DNA from: an uncultured Lutibacter sp.
GTDB taxonomy: Bacteria > Bacteroidota > Bacteroidia > Flavobacteriales > Flavobacteriaceae
Direction of reading: 5' to 3'
Length of the DNA: 64,000 nucleotides
NCBI RefSeq assembly: GCF_947495725.1
Contig: NZ_CANLZZ010000004.1
Location: forward strand, 484,057-548,056
Under the pieces are notes generated by a model, which did no database searches, was not told where the DNA came from, and saw nothing but the letters and a program-made list of their open reading frames with translations. Position 1 is the stretch's first letter. Each line of letters opens with the position of its first letter. This document shows positions 1 to 8,946 of the stretch, in pieces. The position numbers and the translations under genes are program-made.

Positions 1-490
1 CAATTTCTTGTTTTAATTGTGTTATTTCATTTTCAATTAAGGTTATTCTAGGGGTAAATTGATTGGCAATTTGATCTTTATTTTGAAGTGTTAGTTCGTT
101 TTTTTGAGTTAATAACACCTGATTTATCTCTTTTTCGAATATTTTTAACTCAAGTGGTTTTGAAATTACAACGGCAATAATAATAGCCAAAAGAATTCTT
201 GGAGTAGCTTGTAAAAACTCTTTCTTTTTGCTATCTCCTTTTTTTATGGTAGAAACAATAAAACGATCTAAATTAAAAATTAATAATCCCCAAATTAGTC
301 CAAAAATAATTGCTGAATAATAATTATCAAAAACGGTAAACAAGGCATAACTAGAGGCTATAAATGCCATAACGGCCGTAAAAAATACAGTACCGCCTAT
401 TCCTGCATATTTAATTTGTTCAGCTTTAGAGCTATCTTGTAAAATATTGGTATCGGCTCCTGAGCACATCCAAAAAAATTGTTTTAACAT
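1..490 (-). CDS. DUF4407 domain-containing membrane protein (3' part cut by window edge)
   Basis: The frame opens with ATG at 490 and runs without a stop off the left edge, so only about 163 N-terminal residues are seen. The protein begins MLKQFFWMCSGADTNIL, followed by membrane segments at about residues 31-52 and 57-75, the family-typical stretch IFNLDRFIVS just after the second segment, and a third segment at about 98-111. A charged region rich in E, Q and K, probably coiled coil, then starts. This order matches DUF4407 proteins, whose biochemical role is unknown. I recognise the family from the N-terminal motifs; the missing C-terminus cannot be judged. Confidence 0.8.
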   Translation of the reverse strand, partial: MLKQFFWMCSGADTNILQDSSKAEQIKYAGIGGTVFFTAVMAFIASSYALFTVFDNYYSAIIFGLIWGLLIFNLDRFIVSTIKKGDSKKKEFLQATPRILLAIIIAVVISKPLELKIFEKEINQVLLTQKNELTLQNKDQIANQFTPRITLIENEITQLKQEI

Positions 491-599
491 AACATAGTAG
501 TTGGTTATACAAATAACGAAAGGACTTCCAAAATATTATAATAAAGAAATGTTAAAATGCATATGGTAACATTATAATGTCGTTTTATGCACACTTATT

Positions 600-677
600 G
601 CGTTAGGGATGGTAATGAAAAGCCCGCAGCATAAGCGAGGACTTGTAATGTACAGCCCGACCTAAAAGGGAACGCCC
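600..677. other. Structured GC-rich intergenic element
   Basis: GCGTT at 600-604 can pair with AACGC at 671-675, and GGG at 606-608 with CCC at 656-658. CCT at 661-663 can fold on AGG at 667-669. The middle holds an imperfect hairpin from AAGCCC (about 619) to GGACTT (about 644). The GC content is far above the surrounding AT-rich DNA. The element ends just before the -7/-33 promoter of the PhnA-family gene. From memory, the pattern GCGTTAGGG, variable hairpin, GCCCGACC, GGGAACGCCC recurs between genes in Flavobacteriaceae, but I cannot check this here. Strand and function are unknown. Confidence 0.5.
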
Positions 678-683
678 AAAAAA

Positions 684-714
684 TTGCGATTGCTATTTAA
701 TAGCCTTACTTTTG
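684..714 (+). promoter_or_regulatory. Promoter of the PhnA-family gene
   Basis: TTG at 684-686 and TACTTTTG at 707-714 are separated by 20 bp, which fits the Bacteroidota consensus (TTG, 19-21 bp, TAnnTTTG). The gene starts 21 bp after the -7 box. Confidence 0.6.
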
Positions 715-735
715 CGTTTTTAAAAATTTAATGAA

Positions 736-1302
736 ATGAGTTTATCGAAAGAGTTAAATGCCAGAAGTGGTGGTAAATGTGAATTGTGTGGTTCAACTGA
801 AAATTTAAACGATTTTGAGGTTGCACCATCTAAAGAAAATATTGCAGCTTGTAGTATTTGTATAGATCAAATTGAAAATTCAGACAACATGGATGCAAAT
901 CATTGGCGTTGTTTAAATGATAGTATGTGGAGTGAAGTTGCGGCAGTGCAGGTTGTAGCTTGGAGAATGTTAACTCGATTACGCGCAGAAGGTTGGCCTC
1001 AAGATTTGTTGGATATGCTATATTTGGAAGAAGAAACTTTAGAATTGGCAAAAGCTTTGGGCGATGGTGTAGAAGAAGATGAAAATGCTGTGGTACATAG
1101 AGATGTTAATGGTGTAATTTTACAAGCAGGAGATTCTGTAGTGCTAATTAAAGATTTAAAAGTTAAAGGATCGAGTATGATTGCTAAACAAGGAACCGCT
1201 GTAAGAAGAATAAGTTTGGACCGCGATAACGAAAAATACATTGAAGGAAAAGTTGGACCAACTCAAATTGTAATTATTACTGATTACGTTAAGAAAATAT
1301 AA
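736..1302 (+). CDS. PhnA/YjdM-family zinc-ribbon protein
   Basis: This 188-residue protein has the two-part PhnA (YjdM) layout. An N-terminal zinc ribbon shows Cys pairs C15/C18 and C39/C42. The C-terminal domain carries the family signature around DVNGVILQAGDSVVLIKDLKVKG, shortened here to its key pieces: DVNG, GDSV, IKDLKVKGSS and a closing VKK. Despite the historical name, the E. coli homologue is not required for phosphonate use, and no other phn genes are nearby, so the function stays open. An ATG at 731 is closed by a stop after two codons, so 736 is the start. A terminator follows at 1347. Confidence 0.85.
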   Translation: MSLSKELNARSGGKCELCGSTENLNDFEVAPSKENIAACSICIDQIENSDNMDANHWRCLNDSMWSEVAAVQVVAWRMLTRLRAEGWPQDLLDMLYLEEETLELAKALGDGVEEDENAVVHRDVNGVILQAGDSVVLIKDLKVKGSSMIAKQGTAVRRISLDRDNEKYIEGKVGPTQIVIITDYVKKI

Positions 1303-1346
1303 ACTCGCATTATAGTTTTTAACTATAATTTTGAGCTTCATAAGAA

Positions 1347-1382
1347 TGAATACTTATAATTAATTAAGTATTCATTTTTTTT
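1347..1382 (+). terminator. Terminator of the PhnA-family gene
   Basis: TGAATACTTA at 1347-1356 pairs with TAAGTATTCA at 1365-1374, followed by a run of T from 1375 to about 1383. Confidence 0.75.
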
Positions 1383-1403
1383 TGTTATATTTATTATAGA
1401 AAA

Positions 1404-1498
1404 AATGCAACTAAATTACTGGTATTTAGCTTTTTTTGCATTAAAAATATTGTAAACAATTTATTCGTTGTTCTAATTTCAATATTTTATATTGAAAT
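1404..1498 (+). other. Two hairpins upstream of the secreted-protein gene
   Basis: First structure: AATGCAA (1404-1410) and CTAAAT (1411-1416) pair with ATTTAG (1424-1429) and TTGCATT (1436-1442), with a T-rich bulge that also makes the inner stem look like a weak terminator. Second: ATTTCAATAT (1476-1485) and ATATTGAAAT (1489-1498) form a perfect 10-bp stem with a 3-nt loop. I see no clear TAnnTTTG box for the following gene, so these could lie in its leader or be operators. Confidence 0.4.
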
Positions 1499-1535
1499 GT
1501 AAACATATAATTTACAAACCTAAATTCTTCTTATT

Positions 1536-2300
1536 ATGAAAAAAGCCTTTCCTGTTTTATTAGTGTTATTAATGAGTTTCTCATTTATAAATGCGCAAGA
1601 TGTTACTACTCATATGTACAGAAAAGTTGCGCCAGAAAATTTAGCTGAATATTTAGATAAAGAAGTTAATTTTTGGAGTAAATTTTCCCAAAGTGAAATT
1701 GATAAAGGAAATTTAAAATTTTGGGCTGTTTTACAAAGAGTGGGTAGTGAAAATTTACGTGACGAACCAAATATTTTATTAATTACACAAATTAATGACA
1801 TAAACAAACCTGTAAATTGGAAAAGTATTCAACAATTATTTCCACAGGAAAAATTAAAAGATTTAATGATGGAAGATCTTTTTATAAATACCGACGAATT
1901 TTACCTTCGAGATTTAGGAAATGATATAGTTGGTCCAAATATTAATCCTGAAAAAGATTATAAATATGTTCGCATAAATTACCACAACATGAAAGATGTT
2001 TGGTGGCACTTAAATTTTGAAGCACAAAAAGTTAAACCATTTTTTGAAGAAGCTATGAAAAATGGAAAAACTAGAATTAAAGGATGGGGAAATTCTTTAA
2101 TATTAACTCCTAAATCTGATAATTTTAAATATAAAACTGAATCTCACGATTATTTTTCAACATTTAGAGACGCCTTAGGGCCAAATGATTTTGTAGATTT
2201 AGATTTCCCAGAAGGCTTTTTTAAAGATTGGCAAAATAATTATGTAGGAGAAAGAAATGTTCGTATTTATAAAATTATTGCACTTAAAAGAGCTAAATAA
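1536..2300 (+). CDS. Secreted protein of unknown function
   Basis: The 254-residue product starts with a clear signal peptide (basic MKK, hydrophobic LLVLLMSFSFI, cleavage likely after INAQ). The mature part is mostly charged and aromatic, with no extra membrane segment and no lipobox. Patterns such as YVRINYHNMKDVWWHL and a C-terminal NYVGERNVRIYKII suggest a small alpha/beta periplasmic domain, but I do not recognise the family. It stands alone between two terminators, so context gives no functional hint. The ATG at 1536 is the only start that leaves an intact signal peptide. Confidence 0.75.
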   Translation: MKKAFPVLLVLLMSFSFINAQDVTTHMYRKVAPENLAEYLDKEVNFWSKFSQSEIDKGNLKFWAVLQRVGSENLRDEPNILLITQINDINKPVNWKSIQQLFPQEKLKDLMMEDLFINTDEFYLRDLGNDIVGPNINPEKDYKYVRINYHNMKDVWWHLNFEAQKVKPFFEEAMKNGKTRIKGWGNSLILTPKSDNFKYKTESHDYFSTFRDALGPNDFVDLDFPEGFFKDWQNNYVGERNVRIYKIIALKRAK

Positions 2301-2317
2301 TCTTAATTATATTAATA

Positions 2318-2358
2318 AAGAACAAGGCTTGCGCAATCGCAAGCCTTGTTCTTTTTTT
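2318..2358. terminator. Bidirectional terminator between convergent genes
   Basis: A 16-bp perfect stem (2318-2333 with 2338-2353, loop CAAT) is followed on the + strand by T at 2352-2358. It sits between the secreted-protein gene (+) and the HTCS gene (-), whose stop lies at 2357. Confidence 0.85.
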
Positions 2359-5300
2359 AATCTTCTGTTTGTAACTCACCGTCATTATTAGCTATTCCAT
2401 TTTCATTTCTAATTTGTTTTACATACTTACTCGGAATTACCCCAAATTGTTTCTTAAAACATTTAGAAAAATAGGAAGCCGTATTAAAACCTGTCATAAA
2501 CATAATTTCTTTTACAGACAAATTACTTTTCTCTAACAATTGCATAGCTCTCTTAAGTCTAATATTTCTTATAAATTCACCGGTTGACAAACCTGTTAAT
2601 TCCTTAATTTTTAAATAAAAAGTACTTCTACTTAAAGCCATTTCTTTAACTAAAATTTCAACACTAAAGTCACTATCCATCATATGCTTTTCAACAATTT
2701 CAATAGAATCTTGTAAAAATTTCTCATCTGACGAAGTTACGGTTACCTCATTAGGTTGCAATGTAATTTCTCTATTAAACTTTTTACGTAATTCTCCCCT
2801 ATATTTTAAAATGTTTTTAATTTTTAACTTAACTACTTCCATATCGAAAGGCTTTCTTATATAAGCATCTGCACCTGTTTTAAGCCCTTCTATTTCCCAT
2901 TCTTGAGATGTTTTGGCTGTTAACATTACAACAGGTATATGACTTGTTTCTTGCGTTGTTTTTAATTTGTCGCAAAATTCAATACCATCCATAACGGGCA
3001 TTAAAATATCGGTTACAACTACATTTGGCATTAACTTACAGGCCAATTCAAACCCTCTTAATCCATTTTCTGCTTCATATACATCAAATTCATTTTTTAG
3101 GCCTTTTTTAAGAAATGATCTTATATCTGCATTATCATCAATAACTAATACAATTGGTAATTTAGATCTCTTTTTTATAATATTTTCATCAACTATATCA
3201 TCAATTACTCCACTAATATGAGTTTGGGCATTGGTTTGGGTTATAAAAGTTTTACTTTCTTCTTCTGTTGAAAAACTAACTCCTTTAACATTTTTGTAAT
3301 ATTTCATGTCCTTTGGAAGCCAAAATACAAAATTTGATCCTCCGCCCTTTTCGTCACTAAGTACCTTTATTCCACCTCTATGTAATTCAATTAATTTCTT
3401 TGTAAAATTTAAACCAATTCCGGCTCCTTCCGAATTCAATTTTCGAAAATCACGATCTACATAAAAGCGTTCAAAAATTATTTTAATTCTGTGTTTTGGA
3501 ATTCCAGGTCCTGAATCTTTTACTTGAATAAAAACATAATCTGATTTATTTTCAATTTTTTCTTTACCCTTTGTGGAAACATAATCTTTTCCTTCGCAAA
3601 TATTTACTTCAATATTGCCTTGATCTGGTGTAAATTTAAATGCATTAGAAAGTAAATTATTCATTATTTTTTCAACAGCATCAGGATCAAACCAACTTAA
3701 AATTGAACTTTCCTTTGTTTTAATTTGAAAATCGATATTTTTTTTATGACTTAAAAACTGGAAGGGCTCACCAACTAAATTTATAAACTTAACAATATCG
3801 CTATTACCAACTTTTAAATCCATAACACCTTTATCCATTTTTCTAAAGTCTAAAAGTTGATTTACCAATCTTAACAAATAATTGGTGTTTTTATCCATTA
3901 ATTCAAGTTGCTCCTTAACCTCTGGTTTAATTACCTCCGAATCCATTTTATTTAAATAATCAAGAGGACCTTTTATTAATGTAAGTGGTGTTCTAAACTC
4001 ATGTGAAATATTGGTGAAAAATTCTAGTTTTAATCGTTGCACTTGTTCGTAATTTTCACGTTCCATGTGCTCAAGTTCTAATTGATGTTTTTTAGTAGAT
4101 CTAATAATAGTAAACCTTCTAAATAAAATTAACCCTCCAAAAAACAGTAAAATGTAAATAAGATTTGCTAAATCTGTTCTCCAAAAAGGAGGTATTATAT
4201 TAATTTCTAATTCTACCGGTGTTTCGTCCCAATACCCATCATTATTAGAGGATTTTACCTTAAGAGTATACTTTCCTGGCTCAAGGTTTGTATAGGTTGC
4301 ATACCGTTTATTTGAAGTTGTGAATATCCAATCATTATTAAAACCTTCTAATTTATATGCGTAATGATTTTTTGATGGAGCTGAATAATGCAGCGCTGCA
4401 AATTCAAAAGAAAAACTGTTTTCTGTATACTTAAAATCTATAGTTTTAGTAATATCTACTGGTTTTTCTAGTACAACTCTTCCCTCAAACTCTTCGCCTA
4501 CTTCCACTTTTTTATTAAAAATTAGCAAATTGGTTAAGACTGTTTCAGGCATTTCTTTATTATCCTTAATATTCTCTGGAAAAAAAATGTTAAATCCATA
4601 AACTCCAGCAAAAACCATTTCTCCATTGCGCTTTTTTAAACAAGCTAACTCACTAAATTCATTGCTTTGTAAACCATCATTTACGTCGTAATTACTTATT
4701 TCAAAACTCTCTGGATTAAATTTGGATAACCCTCCATTTGAAGACAACCATAAATTTCCATTTTCATCTTCTAATATTCCCTTAATAACATTGTTGGGAA
4801 ACCCATTTGACTCTGAATAAGTTATAAAATGTTCGTTTTCTCCATCTTTAGCAGGAATATACTTATTTAACCCTCCTCCTAAAGTACCAACCCATAATTC
4901 GCCCTTTGAGCTCTCAAAAAGTGTTAAAACATAATTATGACTTAAACTATTGATATTTCCTACTTCATTTTTGTAGGTAATAAACTTTGGGTTTCTTTTA
5001 ATTGATTCTTCACTTGTTAGTTTACATAATCCATTTCCAGTTGCAAACCAAATATCTCCATTTGAAGTTTGCAAAATATCTCTAATAATATTGTTTGAAA
5101 TACTGGTAACATTATTTTCATTATGAAAAAGAATGTCTTTTTTATATTCATTATTATCACTTTTTAACCATCTATACAAACCTCCATTATAAGTTCCAAT
5201 CCATAAATTAGAATCCTTATCTTCAAGAATTGAGAAAACACTTCTACTTATACTTTCATCAATTGAATAATCTAATTTTTTATAATTTCCTTCTGAAGAA

Positions 5301-6655
5301 ATATCAATTGTATATAAACCACCATAATTTGCAGCACCTACTAATAATTGCTTCTTATTGTTACGTACAACTTCTATAATTTCAATAGGGCTTATTCCTT
5401 TTAAATTGTTACTCTTAAAATTATTATAGGATCCATCATTGTTTTCTTTAGTTACATAACTTAAACCTCCTTCTTCAGTTCCAAACCACATTGTTCCATT
5501 ACTATCTTCGAAAACTGATTTTACAAAACTTGAATTTAAACTGTTTGGATTACTTGTTTTACTAAAATACTTAAACCGCTTTTTATTTGGATCTAATTTA
5601 TTTACACCTCCACCATTTGATCCAATCCAAACAATTCCTGTTCTATCAACAAATAGTGATTTTACACTACTTTTACTTAAACTATATTCAGGATTATTTG
5701 AATCATATGTAAAATGCTCTAATTCCTTTAGATTTTTCGTGTTTTCATCTGTTTCAAACAAATGCAACCCATTAAGAGTCCCTGTCCAAACTTGATTTTT
5801 AAAAGTTACAATTTTATTATATACACCAGATTTTATAAGTTTTCTTGAAACAACTCCATTATTTTGATGCACCAAAAACAGCCCACCTGTAGTACCTAAT
5901 ATTAAATTTCCATAAATATCCTCTCCAATAGAACGAACAGCCACTCTATTATTTGAGTATATATTGAAATAAGCATTAGCACTTTCAAAAATAAAACCGC
6001 CTTTTTTATCTTTAATTATTTTGCTAATCCCATTTGTTTCACATACCCATAATTGGCCATTTGTATCTTCAAAAAACGAAGTAAACCCTACTAGAAGAAA
6101 CTCATACGGGTAATCATCTGAAATGTTAACATGTTCAACTTTAATATTTTCTATTGGATTGTTTAAATCGATTACATCGATGCCTTTTAGTGTTGCAATC
6201 CATAACCTATTACTACTGTCTATATAAATAGCATTAATATGGTTGCTACTTAAGCTATTTTCATCATTTTCGTCATATTCAAAATGCAAAAATTTATTGG
6301 TTAACCTATTATAAAAATTTAAGCCATTTCCTGTGGTTCCTATCCACAAATTATCATCTTTATCTCCAATAATTGTATAGACTAAATTACTATTAATACT
6401 CTCCGGATCATTTGGATTCGGTTTAAACACCTCAAATTCATATCCATTATATTTATTTAATCCATCATGTGTACCAAACCACATAAATCCTTTACTATCT
6501 TGGTAAATACTATTAACATCGTTTTGAGATAAACCATCCTCTGTTAATAAATGTTCAACTCTAACAGAATTTTGGGCGTATAAACTTGGCATTATTAAAA
6601 AAATGAGAATGCCTGAAATGAAAAACGAAGTAGTGATTTTTTTTGTTTTATTCAT
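2357..6655 (-). CDS. Hybrid two-component regulator (HTCS): propeller sensor, kinase, receiver and AraC domain
   Basis: This 1432-residue single-chain signalling protein contains, in order, a signal peptide (about 1-28), a periplasmic two-bladed-propeller region (about 30-740) made of repeats such as GLSQNDVNSIYQDSKGFMWFGT, here cited only by the recurring W-F/I-G-T motif, a Y_Y_Y domain (about 755-820), and a membrane segment (about 828-848). The kinase follows, with phospho-acceptor H885 in SHEFRTPL, N-box NNLLSNAFKF and GAGIGLNF, then a receiver with phospho-acceptor D1216 (TDILMPVMDG), and an AraC-type DNA-binding domain at about 1310-1420. HTCS proteins usually sense glycan fragments and switch on a polysaccharide locus. 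No SusC/SusD or glycoside hydrolase gene is in this window, so the target is elsewhere. A -7 box (TATTTTTG, minus strand, 6660-6667) ends only 5 bp before the ATG. Confidence 0.93.
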   Translation of the reverse strand: MNKTKKITTSFFISGILIFLIMPSLYAQNSVRVEHLLTEDGLSQNDVNSIYQDSKGFMWFGTHDGLNKYNGYEFEVFKPNPNDPESINSNLVYTIIGDKDDNLWIGTTGNGLNFYNRLTNKFLHFEYDENDENSLSSNHINAIYIDSSNRLWIATLKGIDVIDLNNPIENIKVEHVNISDDYPYEFLLVGFTSFFEDTNGQLWVCETNGISKIIKDKKGGFIFESANAYFNIYSNNRVAVRSIGEDIYGNLILGTTGGLFLVHQNNGVVSRKLIKSGVYNKIVTFKNQVWTGTLNGLHLFETDENTKNLKELEHFTYDSNNPEYSLSKSSVKSLFVDRTGIVWIGSNGGGVNKLDPNKKRFKYFSKTSNPNSLNSSFVKSVFEDSNGTMWFGTEEGGLSYVTKENNDGSYNNFKSNNLKGISPIEIIEVVRNNKKQLLVGAANYGGLYTIDISSEGNYKKLDYSIDESISRSVFSILEDKDSNLWIGTYNGGLYRWLKSDNNEYKKDILFHNENNVTSISNNIIRDILQTSNGDIWFATGNGLCKLTSEESIKRNPKFITYKNEVGNINSLSHNYVLTLFESSKGELWVGTLGGGLNKYIPAKDGENEHFITYSESNGFPNNVIKGILEDENGNLWLSSNGGLSKFNPESFEISNYDVNDGLQSNEFSELACLKKRNGEMVFAGVYGFNIFFPENIKDNKEMPETVLTNLLIFNKKVEVGEEFEGRVVLEKPVDITKTIDFKYTENSFSFEFAALHYSAPSKNHYAYKLEGFNNDWIFTTSNKRYATYTNLEPGKYTLKVKSSNNDGYWDETPVELEINIIPPFWRTDLANLIYILLFFGGLILFRRFTIIRSTKKHQLELEHMERENYEQVQRLKLEFFTNISHEFRTPLTLIKGPLDYLNKMDSEVIKPEVKEQLELMDKNTNYLLRLVNQLLDFRKMDKGVMDLKVGNSDIVKFINLVGEPFQFLSHKKNIDFQIKTKESSILSWFDPDAVEKIMNNLLSNAFKFTPDQGNIEVNICEGKDYVSTKGKEKIENKSDYVFIQVKDSGPGIPKHRIKIIFERFYVDRDFRKLNSEGAGIGLNFTKKLIELHRGGIKVLSDEKGGGSNFVFWLPKDMKYYKNVKGVSFSTEEESKTFITQTNAQTHISGVIDDIVDENIIKKRSKLPIVLVIDDNADIRSFLKKGLKNEFDVYEAENGLRGFELACKLMPNVVVTDILMPVMDGIEFCDKLKTTQETSHIPVVMLTAKTSQEWEIEGLKTGADAYIRKPFDMEVVKLKIKNILKYRGELRKKFNREITLQPNEVTVTSSDEKFLQDSIEIVEKHMMDSDFSVEILVKEMALSRSTFYLKIKELTGLSTGEFIRNIRLKRAMQLLEKSNLSVKEIMFMTGFNTASYFSKCFKKQFGVIPSKYVKQIRNENGIANNDGELQTED

Positions 6656-6757
6656 AATGCAAAAATAAAGTTTATCAACTTTGAAAAAAAATAATACAAC
6701 AGTTAATTAAGTATAAGAATGTGCTTTAAACCTAGAAAAAAAGACTTAAAAAAATTA

Positions 6758-7378
6758 CTATATTTTTTCACTGTCTATCTTCTTAGTTTCAGTTGAAGGC
6801 AAAACTAATTGAGAATAATTTAAGCTCCATCCCGAGGTTTCTAATAATTGCTCAATCATTAAAATAGTATCTAAAGCTTCTTTTTTAGCAGCATCAATTA
6901 ATCCACTTTCTGGAATTTTTTCAACAATAAAAGTTTTCGCCTCTTTATTTAAACCTGTTAAATCGGACGCATCAAATTTATTAAAAAAACCATCAACCTT
7001 ATCGTAATACTTAACTTCAGTTTCAATAGTTAGAATTTTTGGTTCAGGAAAATGAGTTAGTATAATTTCTTTTTTATTAGTATCTGATTCTAATTTAATT
7101 TGAGATAAATCGTAACCTATATGTGCTTTAGCATTAATTAATAATATTGCCTTTTTTTTACTAGTTATAAGGTTTAAAAAATGATTTTTCGTGTTTTCAT
7201 AATGATAAATTTCAGCAAAATCGCCTTCAACAGAAATTAACTTACAAACACTTTTAATTTTTTCAATTAAAATAACCGATTGTCTTTCTGTTTTTTCAAC
7301 TCCCTTTTTTTTATTAAAAAAAGACATTCCCCAATACGAGAGCATAACCCCCAATAAAGTTCCTAAAATTAATTCCAT
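6758..7378 (-). CDS. DUF4230 domain-containing membrane-anchored protein
   Basis: The 206-residue protein has one N-terminal membrane anchor (about 2-20) followed by a short basic KKK stretch and a single soluble domain. The pattern of a Glu/Tyr-rich strand (SVEGDFAEIYHYE), a turn with KAHIGYDLSQI, and later an alpha-helical tail matches DUF4230 proteins, whose function is unknown. It lies 34 bp downstream of hemW on the same strand and is probably co-transcribed, though I know of no functional tie to heme handling. Confidence 0.8.
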   Translation of the reverse strand: MELILGTLLGVMLSYWGMSFFNKKKGVEKTERQSVILIEKIKSVCKLISVEGDFAEIYHYENTKNHFLNLITSKKKAILLINAKAHIGYDLSQIKLESDTNKKEIILTHFPEPKILTIETEVKYYDKVDGFFNKFDASDLTGLNKEAKTFIVEKIPESGLIDAAKKEALDTILMIEQLLETSGWSLNYSQLVLPSTETKKIDSEKI

Positions 7379-7412
7379 AGTTATTGTTCTAATTCAAATA
7401 TAAGCATAGTTT

Positions 7413-8543
7413 TTAGATAATAAATAAATCTGAAGCAATACCATCAGACAAAAATTTTCCTTTTTTTGTTGTTGTTAATGTTTGAGTTTCAATATTAAAA
7501 TCCAATAATTTTTTTTGAAGGAATGGTTTTATGTTCTTTAATAATTTTTCAGAATAACTAGTACCAAAATCACTTTTAATCTTATTTAAATTAACACCCC
7601 AAATAGTACGTAAACCAGTCATTATATATTCATTAAATTTATTATTTAATGATAATTTTTCTATTTCAAGTGGTAATTCTCCTGCGTTCAATGATTTAAT
7701 ATATTTTGGATTATTTGAAATATTCCAAGAGCGTTCAACTCCATTAAACGAGTGAGCAGATGGCCCAATACCTAAATATTTTTCTCCTAGCCAATACGAA
7801 GTATTATGTTTTGAAAAATATTCGGGTTTTCCAAAATTTGAAATTTCGTACTGAACAAAACCTTGTTTCTTAGTTTCTGCAACCAATATATTAAAATGTT
7901 CCAATGCTAAATTTTCATCTAAAGGAGCAACTTTTCCTTTTTTAATAAAACTATATAAAGCTGTTTTTTCTTCCACCGTAAGTGCATAACTTGAAATATG
8001 AGGAACACCCAGATTAAAAGCTCTTTGCAAATTTTCTAGCCATTTTTTTTTACTCATATTAGGAACTCCATAAATTAAATCAATAGTTATGTTTTTAAAA
8101 TATTTCGAAGCATTTTCTATACAACTTTGAGCTTCACTTGCATTATGGGCCCTGTTCATAAACTTTAAATCGTCATCAAAAAACGATTGAATTCCAATGC
8201 TTAACCTATTAATTGGTGATTTTGATAATTGTATAATTTTTTCTAGAGTTAAATCATCTGGGTTAGCTTCTAAAGTAATTTCTGGTTTTTCAACTATTTT
8301 ATAATTGTTATAAATTACATTAAATATGGAATTTATTTCATTAATTGATAATAGTGATGGGGTTCCTCCTCCAAAATAAATAGTTTTAATATTATCACTT
8401 TTTAATTCATCTTTACGCAATAACAATTCCTTTTTTATGGCATTAATCATTTCATCTTTTCTTTTTAAGGATGCCGAAAAATGAAAATCGCAATAATAAC
8501 AAGCTTGTTTACAAAAAGGTATGTGCAAATAAATCCCTGCCAA
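7413..8543 (-). CDS. hemW: Radical SAM heme chaperone HemW
   Basis: This 376-residue radical SAM protein has its [4Fe-4S] ligands at C11, C15 and C18 (FCKQACYYCDF). It also shows the glycine-rich SAM motif YFGGGTPSLL and the HemW-typical segment SIGIQSFFDDDLKFMNR. HemW proteins were long called oxygen-independent coproporphyrinogen oxidases. The true HemN has a longer N-terminus and different residues near the cluster; the start MAGIYLHIPFC is typical of HemW, which hands heme to acceptor proteins. It is first in a likely two-gene unit with the DUF4230 gene. Confidence 0.92.
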   Translation of the reverse strand: MAGIYLHIPFCKQACYYCDFHFSASLKRKDEMINAIKKELLLRKDELKSDNIKTIYFGGGTPSLLSINEINSIFNVIYNNYKIVEKPEITLEANPDDLTLEKIIQLSKSPINRLSIGIQSFFDDDLKFMNRAHNASEAQSCIENASKYFKNITIDLIYGVPNMSKKKWLENLQRAFNLGVPHISSYALTVEEKTALYSFIKKGKVAPLDENLALEHFNILVAETKKQGFVQYEISNFGKPEYFSKHNTSYWLGEKYLGIGPSAHSFNGVERSWNISNNPKYIKSLNAGELPLEIEKLSLNNKFNEYIMTGLRTIWGVNLNKIKSDFGTSYSEKLLKNIKPFLQKKLLDFNIETQTLTTTKKGKFLSDGIASDLFII

Positions 8544-8632
8544 ATCTTAAATTTTAGTATTTGCTAAAAGTACAACAATAAAAAAATATGAAAAAAGTGA
8601 TTTTTGTTACCTTTTTTAAGCGCACTCTATTG

Positions 8633-8640
8633 TAAATTTG
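8633..8640 (+). promoter_or_regulatory. -7 promoter box of the ABM-like gene
   Basis: TAAATTTG at 8633-8640 matches TAnnTTTG. It places the transcript start near 8646, so the ATG at 8658 is the start and the in-frame codon at 8604 is not. No TTG is at the ideal upstream distance. Confidence 0.5.
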
Positions 8641-8657
8641 AGAAAAAGCAAAACATT

Positions 8658-8945
8658 ATGTACACTTATATAGTTTCATTTAAAGTAAAAGAAGGAGAAG
8701 GAATTAGTTTTGTTGAGCTGCAAAAGTTTGAAGAACTTACCGAAGCAAAACCAGCTGGCCTAGATCATTTTCATATTTTTAAAGATAGAATTGAAGAAAA
8801 CAGATACTTTTTAGTTGAATATTGGAACTCAAAAGAAGATCGTGTTAAACTAGAAAATTCTAAAGAGTATCAATTATTTAGAGAACATAGAAAATTGGTA
8901 ATTGATAAAAAATATGAAACCTATGAATGCGACGTAGTTATTTAA
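8658..8945 (+). CDS. Small antibiotic-biosynthesis-monooxygenase-like protein
   Basis: The 95-residue product starts MYTYIVSFKVKEGEG and has the pattern of a dimeric alpha/beta-barrel (ABM/YgiN-like) protein: a first beta strand ending in a positive tail, then a segment HFHIFKDRIEENRYFLVEYW, a helix starting at NSKEDRVKLE, and a closing LFREHRKLV. Family members range from quinol monooxygenases to heme or stress proteins, so I infer only the fold. The longer frame from 8604 would start upstream of the promoter box at 8633. It converges on ruvC with 1 bp between the stops. Confidence 0.65.
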   Translation: MYTYIVSFKVKEGEGISFVELQKFEELTEAKPAGLDHFHIFKDRIEENRYFLVEYWNSKEDRVKLENSKEYQLFREHRKLVIDKKYETYECDVVI

Positions 8946-8946
8946 A

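Noticed and set aside
8604..8657. Longer start of the ABM-like protein
   Set aside because: It lies upstream of the -7 box at 8633, and the added residues do not fit the fold.
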